Source: Roseateles puraquae
Lineage (GTDB): Bacteria; Pseudomonadota; Gammaproteobacteria; Burkholderiales; Burkholderiaceae_C
NCBI RefSeq assembly: GCF_002205845.1
Contig: NZ_NISI01000004.1
Location: forward strand, 170,619 to 234,618
Direction: 5' to 3'
Length of the DNA: 64,000 nucleotides
The notes under the pieces were generated by a model. The model was not told the DNA's origin. It was given only the letters and a program-made list of their open reading frames with translations, and did no database searches. Below, in pieces: positions 24,601-30,799 of the stretch. How positions within the stretch are numbered: the stretch's first letter is position 1; each line of letters begins with the position of its first letter. A program made the position numbers and the translations under genes.

Positions 24601-26721
24601 ATGGCTATCCTGAACCGTTCTCTCCTGAGCGCTGCTGCAGCGCTGTGCATCGCCCAATTCGCCGCGGCCCAGACGCTGCCCGCCGTCAGCGTGACCGGCA
24701 AGGCCACCGAAACCGCACCGGGCCTCGCCGGCTTCAGCGACCCGCCGGCCAAGTTGCCGATGCAGGCCGTGAACCTGTCCGCCGAGCGCCTGAGCGACCT
24801 GGGTATCACCCAACTCGCCGGCATCACGCGGCTGGATGCCTCGGTGTCCGACAGCTACAACGCCACCGGCTACTGGAGCACGCTGAAGGTCCGCGGCTTC
24901 GAGCTCGACAACCGCTTCAACCTGCGCCGCGACGGCCTGCCCATCAGCGGCGAGACCTCGCTGTCGCTGGCCAACAAGGCGGCGGTCGAAGTGCTCAAAG
25001 GCAGCTCCGGCATGCAGGCCGGCACCAGCGCGCCCGCCGGCCTCGTCAACTTCGTCGTGAAGCGCCCGCTCGCTGACGACGCCACCACACTGACCGTCGG
25101 CGCCATCCAGGGCGGCACGGTGCAAGCCAGCATCGACCACTCGCAGCGCTTCGGCACCTCGCGCGAGTTTGGCTTGCGCATCAACGCCGACACCGCGCGG
25201 CTGGACCCGCAGCTGCGCAACACCGAAGGCCATGCCCATACGCTGGCCGTGGCCACCGATTGGCGCGTGCAGCCGGGCACGCTGCTGGAGGCCGAGGTGG
25301 AGTTCAATCGGCAGAGCCAGCCGAGCCAGCAGGGCTTCAGCCTGCTCGGCAACCGGCTGCCGGACGCGCGGCAGGTGGATCCGCGGTTGAACCTCAACAA
25401 CCAGCCGTGGAGCCTGCCTGTCGTCTTTGACAACACGCACGCTTCCCTGCGAGTGCAGCAGCAACTCGGCAGTGACTGGCGGGCCCAAGCCACACTGGGC
25501 ATCCAGCGACTGCGCACCGATGACCGCCTGGCCTATGCCTACGGTTGCACCGCGGCGGACGGCACCTATTACGCCGACCGCTTCTGCCCTGACGGCACCT
25601 ACGACCTCTACGACTTCCGCAGCGAGAACGAGCATCGCGACACGACCGCGCTGGACGTCTTTGCCAGCGGTCCGGTCCAGATCGCCGGGCAGCGCCACGA
25701 CCTGACCGTCGGCGGCCTGGTGAGCCAGTTCAAGAGCCGATTCCAGCGGCAGGCCTACAACTACGCGGGCACTGGCAAGGTCGATGGCTCGGCCGTCACC
25801 GCGCCTCAGCCCGATCTGACCGACGAGAACACCAACCGCGACGAACGCAGCCGCGAGCTCTACCTGCGCGACCGCGTGACCCTGAGCGCCGACACCACCG
25901 CCTGGCTGGGCCTGCGCTACACCCGCCTGCATCGCGAGAGCGTGCGCACCGACGGCTCCCGCGCCACCGACTACTCGCAAGGCGTGACCACGCCGTGGGT
26001 GGCGCTGAGCCATGCGATTGCCGCCGACTGGCTGGTCTACGCAAGCTGGGGTCAGGGCGTGGAGAGCGAAGTGGCGCCCAATCGCAGCCGCTACGTCAAC
26101 GCCGGCCAGGCCCTGCCCGCGCTGAAGAGCCGCCAGACCGAGATCGGTCTGAAGACCGGCACGCAGCGTGTGGAAGGCTCGCTCACCGCCTTCGACATCC
26201 GCCGACCGACTTGGCGTGACATCGGCAGCTGCGACGTGGCGGAGAGCTGTGAGCGGCGCATCGACGGCAATGCCCACCACCGCGGCATCGAAGCCAGCGC
26301 CGACCTGAAATGGAGCGGCGGCGGGCTGAGTGCCAGCGCCATGCGCCTGAAGGCGCGGCGCGAAGGCAGCGCAGACAGCACCCTCAACGGCCTGACGCCC
26401 CCCAACGTGCCCCAGACCACGGTCAAGGCGCAGGTCCGCCAAGACCTGCTGCCGGGCCTGCAAGCCCATGTGGGCCTTCAGTTCGAAGGGCACCGCTACG
26501 CCACGCCCGACAACAGCATCCGCGTGCCGGCGTGGACCGTGGTCGATGCCGGCCTGCGCTATCTGCAGACCCTGGGCAACCAGACCTGGGTCTGGCGCGC
26601 GGGCATCGACAACCTCACCAACCGCCGCGCCTGGCGCGAGTCGCCGTGGCAGTTCGAGCACAGCTATCTCTACCCGCTGGCTCCGCGGACTTTCCGCACG
26701 AGTCTTGAAGTTCGCCTCTGA
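24601..26721 (+). CDS. TonB-dependent outer-membrane receptor, probable thiamine/precursor importer
   Basis: A 706-residue outer-membrane transporter. A signal peptide (MAILNRSLLSAAAALCIAQF through AAAQ) is followed by the plug domain (about 30-165: 'STLKVRGFELDNRFNLRRDG', 'AAVEVLKGSSGMQAGTSAPA') and a beta-barrel that closes with 'PLAPRTFRTSLEVRL'. A Cys pair in 'YGCTAADGTYYADRFCPDG' and another in 'SCDVAESCERR' lie in likely surface loops. By sequence alone it looks like a siderophore-type receptor, but the TPP riboswitch in its leader argues for uptake of thiamine or a precursor. ATG 24601 is chosen over TTG 24571 because it starts the signal peptide directly. Confidence 0.88.
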   Translation: MAILNRSLLSAAAALCIAQFAAAQTLPAVSVTGKATETAPGLAGFSDPPAKLPMQAVNLSAERLSDLGITQLAGITRLDASVSDSYNATGYWSTLKVRGFELDNRFNLRRDGLPISGETSLSLANKAAVEVLKGSSGMQAGTSAPAGLVNFVVKRPLADDATTLTVGAIQGGTVQASIDHSQRFGTSREFGLRINADTARLDPQLRNTEGHAHTLAVATDWRVQPGTLLEAEVEFNRQSQPSQQGFSLLGNRLPDARQVDPRLNLNNQPWSLPVVFDNTHASLRVQQQLGSDWRAQATLGIQRLRTDDRLAYAYGCTAADGTYYADRFCPDGTYDLYDFRSENEHRDTTALDVFASGPVQIAGQRHDLTVGGLVSQFKSRFQRQAYNYAGTGKVDGSAVTAPQPDLTDENTNRDERSRELYLRDRVTLSADTTAWLGLRYTRLHRESVRTDGSRATDYSQGVTTPWVALSHAIAADWLVYASWGQGVESEVAPNRSRYVNAGQALPALKSRQTEIGLKTGTQRVEGSLTAFDIRRPTWRDIGSCDVAESCERRIDGNAHHRGIEASADLKWSGGGLSASAMRLKARREGSADSTLNGLTPPNVPQTTVKAQVRQDLLPGLQAHVGLQFEGHRYATPDNSIRVPAWTVVDAGLRYLQTLGNQTWVWRAGIDNLTNRRAWRESPWQFEHSYLYPLAPRTFRTSLEVRL

Positions 26722-26757
26722 CGCGCCGAAAAAACCTGCTATAGTCATGGGCTCTGT

Positions 26758-26833
26758 TCCTCGATAGCTCAGTCGGTAGAGCGCCGGACTGTTAATCCGT
26801 AGGTCCCTGGTTCGAGCCCAGGTCGGGGAGCCA
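26758..26833 (+). tRNA. tRNA-Asn (GTT), copy 1
   Basis: A 76-nt cloverleaf with encoded CCA. The acceptor arm TCCTCGA pairs with TCGGGGA. The D-arm lies in AGCTCAGTCGGTAGAGC, the anticodon loop CTGTTAATC carries anticodon GTT, and the T-arm contains GGTTCGAGCC. Identical to the second copy 68 bases downstream. Confidence 0.97.
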
Positions 26834-26901
26834 CAGAACTCTCGTCGAAAGACGACAAGACGCACGCCGCAACCGCTTGGCGTGCCGACATACAAGCCAA
26901 T

Positions 26902-26977
26902 TCCTCGATAGCTCAGTCGGTAGAGCGCCGGACTGTTAATCCGTAGGTCCCTGGTTCGAGCCCAGGTCGGGGAGCCA
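26902..26977 (+). tRNA. tRNA-Asn (GTT), copy 2, island attachment site
   Basis: Identical in all 76 positions to copy 1. Its last 46 bases (26932-26977) are repeated exactly at 32893-32938, so this gene is the probable integration target of the island that follows, and it is still intact after integration. A strong terminator starts 8 bases after the CCA. Confidence 0.97.
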
Positions 26978-26984
26978 CATACGC

Positions 26985-27022
26985 AACGCCTTAGCGAGTT
27001 TCTCGCTAAGGCGTTCTTTTTT
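26985..27022 (+). terminator. Terminator after the tandem tRNA-Asn genes
   Basis: A perfect 14-bp stem (AACGCCTTAGCGAG with CTCGCTAAGGCGTT) with a 3-base loop, followed by CTTTTTT. It lies inside the left end of the island, whereas another terminator lies just outside the right attachment copy, so the tRNA transcript gained a new terminator on integration. Confidence 0.93.
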
Positions 27023-27023
27023 G

Positions 27024-27042
27024 TCTGGTCCACTTCTGGTCC
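27024..27042. repeat. Left-end TCTGGTCC repeats of the island
   Basis: Two direct copies of TCTGGTCC at 27024-27031 and 27035-27042, starting 11 bases apart (one helical turn), 47 bases inside the left attachment site. They match repeats at 32744-32782 near the right end and have the position and phasing expected of recombinase arm-binding sites. Confidence 0.6.
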
Positions 27043-27353
27043 TGGCCCCGCCAGGTTCCTACGCCACCGGTCGTGGCGACAGCGAGACAGGCAGGATCGC
27101 GGTCGGCAGCTGGCCAAGCTTCCGACGCACCGCGCCATCGACGAACCTGGGCATGCAGCCTCGATCACTTCGGGTTCGAGGTTCGTCCAGTTCGAGCCGC
27201 GGTCCATCTCCGTCCCGCACTCAACGCCAACTTCGTTCGCGGCCCTCCCAGCAGGCGCACGTCGGTGTCATTTCTCCAATGGGGGCAGATCCACTGCTGG
27301 TTTGACACCGAACAGCAACAGCCCGATGTGCCACTCACGACCGGAGCCACCAG
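27043..27353. other. Non-coding left arm of the island
   Basis: About 310 bases between the left-end repeats and the first island gene. Minus-strand frames here are open for some distance but show no recombinase motif, so a decayed integrase cannot be shown. No terminator or RNA structure is obvious. Confidence 0.4.
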
Positions 27354-27719
27354 ATGCTGCCAGCCTCTACTGTTTCCCCAAGCCCCCACACCGAACATGC
27401 CCGGCTGGATTGGCTTGGCGCCGCCGCAGCGCTGCCAGGCGGCAAGACTCTGCACTTGGCGCTGCTCTTGCAGAAGTTGTGCACGCAGCGCACCAGCCCC
27501 GTCATCAACTTGACGCGCCGCATGCTGGCTTTTGGTCACCTCAGCCGGGACGCCAGCTACGACGGCCTACGCAGACTGGAGCAGGCACGCTTGATCTCAG
27601 TCCGCCGACTGCCGGGCCGATCTCCGCAAATCGTGCTGCTGGAGCCGGGCTCCGCCCCTGGGAGCGCGCGTGGATTGCAACTCGGCCAGCGTCGCGTGCG
27701 GCAAGGCCAGCCCAGTTGA
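27354..27719 (+). CDS. Small winged-helix-like protein of the island
   Basis: A 121-residue predicted DNA-binding protein. The core 'LPGGKTLHLALLLQKLCTQR' (about 27-46), 'TSPVINLTRRMLAFGHLSRD' and 'ASYDGLRRLEQARLISVRRL' then 'PGRSPQIVLL' fits a winged helix: recognition helix 'SYDGLRRLEQARL' and wing 'ISVRRLPGRSPQIVLL'. Small proteins with this 'LPGK-LHVAL ... LEQAGLV-V-R-PGRSP' layout are often seen in integrated elements, probably as element regulators. GGAG at about 27342 may serve as its ribosome site. The tail after residue 98 is low complexity. Confidence 0.65.
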   Translation: MLPASTVSPSPHTEHARLDWLGAAAALPGGKTLHLALLLQKLCTQRTSPVINLTRRMLAFGHLSRDASYDGLRRLEQARLISVRRLPGRSPQIVLLEPGSAPGSARGLQLGQRRVRQGQPS

Positions 27720-27918
27720 TCGATCGCCTTCCGGTGAGTGAGTTGCCATCGGTGATGAATTGCTGTCAGAATTACCGCAGGCGATGACTCGCCCGGGCAT
27801 CCGGCCCAAGTTTTGAGCGACTTAAACGGACTTCCTGAGGTTCAGCACGAACACGTCGCATGGTGTCAGTCGCGGCGGACGTTAAACGCTCTTCGTTCGC
27901 TGTAGAAACTGGACAGCC

Positions 27919-28572
27919 ATGGATAAGTTCGCTCGCTGGAGCGGTGTGGTCTACACCGCGCTCCCCAAAGTTCACCGCGTGAAGCTCGGCCAAGTGCATC
28001 AGCTCTTGGCCGCATGCTTCGGCCACGCCTCATACGCCTCGTTTCGTGATTCCGACCTTCAGGTCCTGAATCAAGGGGCCCGCTACGTCTGCTTCGATGA
28101 AGCTGCAGGCTTGCGTCGCGCTCGCTGCTTAGGAATTCTCATTACAGAGGCGCAGTGGCGGGAAGCTTGGATGTCGCTCAAGCCTAGTGGCGTATCTGGT
28201 GGCACATGGATCATCGAGGCACAGGCAATGGAACTGGCCGCTCGCGTGACCTTCGAGGATGCCAGTCACCCCGAAATTCAGACGATCAAGCAATCCATCG
28301 GAATGGGCGACGGCCACTGGGCCAACTCGGCTCGCTGCCTTGACGATATCGACGCCATGCCCGAGTTGCTGCGATTCGAAGTGCTGGGCGATGTCCAGGC
28401 CTACGGAAACGACGTATCGCTCTCAGTGCCAGTCGCCGCAGAGTTAGCGTTCAAACGGATCGGTCGCAGGATGTACGCCGCCGGCGAGCTGCTCGATGTC
28501 GTACGGCGTGGCGCTCCGCGCGAATACGAACCGGATTTCGAGGCCGAGATTTACGGCATGTCTGAGGACTGA
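27919..28572 (+). CDS. Unknown 217-residue island protein
   Basis: No named family recognised. The N-terminal region 'VKLGQVHQLLAACFGHASYA' followed by 'SFRDSD' (about 22-47) resembles the short helical segment found at the start of several plasmid- and island-encoded proteins (H-x-L-A-x-x-F-G-x-x-S-Y-A-S-F pattern). The middle part is mixed alpha/beta, and the C-terminus is acidic ('EYEPDFEAEIYGMSED'). No signal peptide or membrane helix. Base composition is lower in GC than in the flanking housekeeping genes, supporting recent acquisition. It is followed after 3 bases by the small Cys-rich gene, so the two are probably cotranscribed. Confidence 0.7.
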   Translation: MDKFARWSGVVYTALPKVHRVKLGQVHQLLAACFGHASYASFRDSDLQVLNQGARYVCFDEAAGLRRARCLGILITEAQWREAWMSLKPSGVSGGTWIIEAQAMELAARVTFEDASHPEIQTIKQSIGMGDGHWANSARCLDDIDAMPELLRFEVLGDVQAYGNDVSLSVPVAAELAFKRIGRRMYAAGELLDVVRRGAPREYEPDFEAEIYGMSED

Positions 28573-28575
28573 AAC

Positions 28576-28728
28576 ATGCCCGCGTATCACTACCAATGCC
28601 CGGGATGCTGCTGCACTACCTACATTGACCGGCTGCCAGAAGGTGAGGAATACATCTACCTTTTCAGCGGGCTCTGCTGGGACTGCGAGAGGCAGCGACA
28701 GCAGCAAGGCGACGACGATGACGACTGA
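28576..28728 (+). CDS. Small zinc-ribbon-like protein
   Basis: A 50-residue protein, MPAYHYQCPGCCCTTYIDRL then PEGEEYIYLFSGLCWDCERQ and an RQQQGDDDDD tail. CPGCC and LCWDC form two Cys pairs spaced about 25 residues apart, a typical zinc ribbon or knuckle. The last five residues are Asp. It starts 3 bases after the stop of the 217-residue gene and reads in an uninterrupted frame to TGA at 28726-28728. Small zinc ribbons in phages and islands often bind nucleic acid or a partner protein; the actual role is unknown. Confidence 0.6.
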   Translation: MPAYHYQCPGCCCTTYIDRLPEGEEYIYLFSGLCWDCERQRQQQGDDDDD

Positions 28729-28918
28729 CTTCTCAGCCGGATCACGGGCAACGGAAAGCTAGCTCCCGACCATCTGGTCCCCAGCGCTTGAATCAGATGG
28801 TGGTGCGCCGAAGGCGCCCTCTCCCTGCCCGCGTCAAAGCTCGTTGTCGACGCAATTTCATCTCCTTGGTCCGCTCGATCCCCGTGCGGCCCCCTACCCC
28901 CTACCAAGGAGATCCAGT
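28729..28918. other. Island spacer before the small membrane protein
   Basis: About 190 bases with no convincing gene. Overlapping short frames exist but lack ribosome sites. The segment ends with the strong AAGGAG site of the next gene. Confidence 0.4.
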
Positions 28919-29056
28919 GTGTTTTCTACGATCCTGTCTCAGGGCGCCCGCTTCGCGCTTCCGGCTGTCACTGGCCCAGCAACCGCCCTGCTGCTTCCCC
29001 TCGCGGTGTACGTCGTCATGCGCCGCAAGCTCAACGTGCAAGTGAGTCTGTCCTGA
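28919..29056 (+). CDS. 45-residue single-span membrane protein
   Basis: Start GTG 28919 is decided by a perfect AAGGAG (28906-28911) with 7-base spacing. The product begins MFSTILSQGARFALPAVTGP, continues with the hydrophobic span ATALLLPLAVYVV (about residues 21-33) and ends with a basic MRRKLNVQV segment, so one membrane helix with the C-terminus probably inside. A strong terminator follows 41 bases on, so this is an independent small unit in front of the polymerase gene. Such peptides occur as phage membrane proteins or small toxins; neither can be shown here. Confidence 0.5.
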   Translation: MFSTILSQGARFALPAVTGPATALLLPLAVYVVMRRKLNVQVSLS

Positions 29057-29097
29057 CCCCGCTGCGGCCATAGCCGCACATCCATTTCCACCCCTTC

Positions 29098-29133
29098 GCG
29101 CCGCCTGGTTCTTCGGAGCCAGGCGGCGCTTTT
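29098..29133 (+). terminator. Strong terminator between the small membrane protein and the polymerase
   Basis: GCGCCGCCTGG (29098-29108) pairs perfectly over 11 bp with CCAGGCGGCGC (29119-29129), with a 10-base loop and a TTTT tail. It ends 17 bases before the polymerase start, so the polymerase must rely on read-through or on regulation at this hairpin. Confidence 0.88.
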
Positions 29134-29150
29134 GCATTCGGAGTCCATTC

Positions 29151-30773
29151 ATGTCCCGCAAATCCAAGCCCGCCACCGCGGCCGATGTCCATGTCCAGAT
29201 GCCGGCCGGCCCTCAGACCTACCTGCTCCTGCGCGAAGCGCATTCGCCCAAGCTGGGACCTCGCTCGGTTGGCGGCATCCTCTTCCAGGTGCTCACCGAC
29301 ACCGAGCGCCAGGCGCTCTTCCTGCGCATCGCCGGCAACGAGGGTGGCGGCTATGTCTACGGCCCGAGCGAGGTGCGCCCCTGGTTCGACGGCGATCTTT
29401 CGGGGGCGTATCTGACCGGGCTTGCGGTCTTCATGACGCTGGACTACGAGCGCGTCACCTGGACCAAAGACGTCGAGGACTTCATCGGGACGGTCGCAGG
29501 CTTCGCGCAGGTACGCTTTCGGTTCCCGCCTGGCACGCTGTATCCCTGCCTGCCCGTTCCCTTGGACACCGGCTTGTGCTTCCCACTGTCGGGCGTGTCG
29601 CTGTGCACGGCGCCGGAGATCGAACTGGCGCTGGCCATGGGCGCGACGCTGGAGATCGTGATCGGACTCGTCATTCCGTTCAAGTCCCGCGCCCAGGTCT
29701 TCGCTGAAAGCGAACCGCGGCTCAGGCGCTGGAAGGCCGCCAAGGCAAAGCGCGCAGCCAAGCGCGCGACGCCCATGCTGCAGCGAGCCAAGCTAGCTGT
29801 GGACGGTGAGCCGGGCGACGACGACGTGTTGGTCCCGCCCGCGGCAATGACCTTTCCTCCGCCGGACCACGGCGATCGAGGCTACCGACCGATGGAGAGC
29901 TTCGCGATCTTCGTCAGGCAACTCCGCTTGAAGTTCAAGCGCAAGAGCCTGCCCTTCGAGTTCGCCAAACTCGTCGGAAACGGGCTGTATGGCAAAACCG
30001 GCCAGGGCTTCAAGGGCAAGGGCGCGTTCGGGCCCAAGCAGATGGGCACTGTCGTGATCGGTCCCTCCCGCGTGTCCGAGCCCGCAATCGCCGCCCTCGT
30101 GTGCGGTTTCGTCCGCGCCACCATGGGCGAAGTCGTCTGGAAGCTGCCGCCCGGCGCCAAGGTGTTGTCGCTTACGACGGATGGTGCGCTCATGAGCGTG
30201 CCTACCAATCAGCTCAACCTGACCGGCACGATCTCGCGCCGCTACCAGGCGTTGGTCGACCGCGTCGCACCGGGCACCTCGATGATGGAGGCCAAGCACC
30301 AGGTCCGGCAGGTCTTCATCCCGCGCACCCGGGGCTGCTTCACGATCGAGCGCGACGGCGACCATCAGGCGATCTGCGCGAAGGCCGGGCACAAGGTCGT
30401 CATTCCTGACGACGCCAGCGAGGCCGAGCAGGCCCGTCTGCGCACCCCTGAGGGTGAATCGGACTGGATGATCCGCCTGGCGCTGAGCCGCGCCCCCGGA
30501 CAGAAGCTGCCACAGGAATCGTTCTTCTCGCTGCGCGATCAACTGCTCAACGGCTGGGACCTGCAGAAGCAAACCCGCGAAGTGGCGGTGGCGTTGGAGT
30601 TCGATCTCAAGCGCAAGCCGACAAACCCGCGCATGGTGCGCATGGAGCCCTACGACACCGAGCATCTCGCCTTCGATACGGTGCCCTGGGACTCCGTCGA
30701 AGACGCGATGCTTGCGCGCGAGGTTTTCAGCCGCTGGAAACGTGAGCACAACCTCAAGACCATGGACGACTGA
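29151..30773 (+). CDS. Family-B DNA polymerase-like protein (protein-primed type), no exonuclease domain
   Basis: A 540-residue protein whose motifs match the polymerase domain of phi29-like family-B enzymes in the right order. Motif A is DLSGAY (Asp82-Tyr87). A TPR1-like segment follows ('VRFRFPPGTLYPCLPVPLDT', 'PEIELALAMGATLEI', about 121-169). Motif B is 'FAKLVGNGLYGKTGQG' (Lys273, Asn277, Tyr280, Gly281). Motif C is 'LSLTTDGALM' with Asp344, where the usual D-T-D reads T-T-D. Only about 80 residues precede motif A, too few for a 3'-5' exonuclease domain. The stop lies inside sequence that seems to belong to the downstream helicase family, so the C-terminus may be truncated or replaced. 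Activity is uncertain. Confidence 0.72.
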   Translation: MSRKSKPATAADVHVQMPAGPQTYLLLREAHSPKLGPRSVGGILFQVLTDTERQALFLRIAGNEGGGYVYGPSEVRPWFDGDLSGAYLTGLAVFMTLDYERVTWTKDVEDFIGTVAGFAQVRFRFPPGTLYPCLPVPLDTGLCFPLSGVSLCTAPEIELALAMGATLEIVIGLVIPFKSRAQVFAESEPRLRRWKAAKAKRAAKRATPMLQRAKLAVDGEPGDDDVLVPPAAMTFPPPDHGDRGYRPMESFAIFVRQLRLKFKRKSLPFEFAKLVGNGLYGKTGQGFKGKGAFGPKQMGTVVIGPSRVSEPAIAALVCGFVRATMGEVVWKLPPGAKVLSLTTDGALMSVPTNQLNLTGTISRRYQALVDRVAPGTSMMEAKHQVRQVFIPRTRGCFTIERDGDHQAICAKAGHKVVIPDDASEAEQARLRTPEGESDWMIRLALSRAPGQKLPQESFFSLRDQLLNGWDLQKQTREVAVALEFDLKRKPTNPRMVRMEPYDTEHLAFDTVPWDSVEDAMLAREVFSRWKREHNLKTMDD

Positions 30774-30799
30774 TCGTTCACAAGACGGCCAGCAGCTTC

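Noticed and set aside
26758..26977. Tandem tRNA-Asn genes as two separate island scars
   Set aside because: Both copies are complete and functional-looking and only 68 bases apart; a simple tandem duplication is sufficient.
24172..27207. Very long open frame on the minus strand over the TonB receptor and tRNA genes
   Set aside because: It is antisense to a clear receptor gene and reads through both tRNA-Asn genes; the translation has no domain and arises from high GC third positions.
27043..27353. Decayed integrase in the left arm of the island
   Set aside because: Minus-strand frames are open but contain no R-H-R-Y recombinase signature; cannot be supported.
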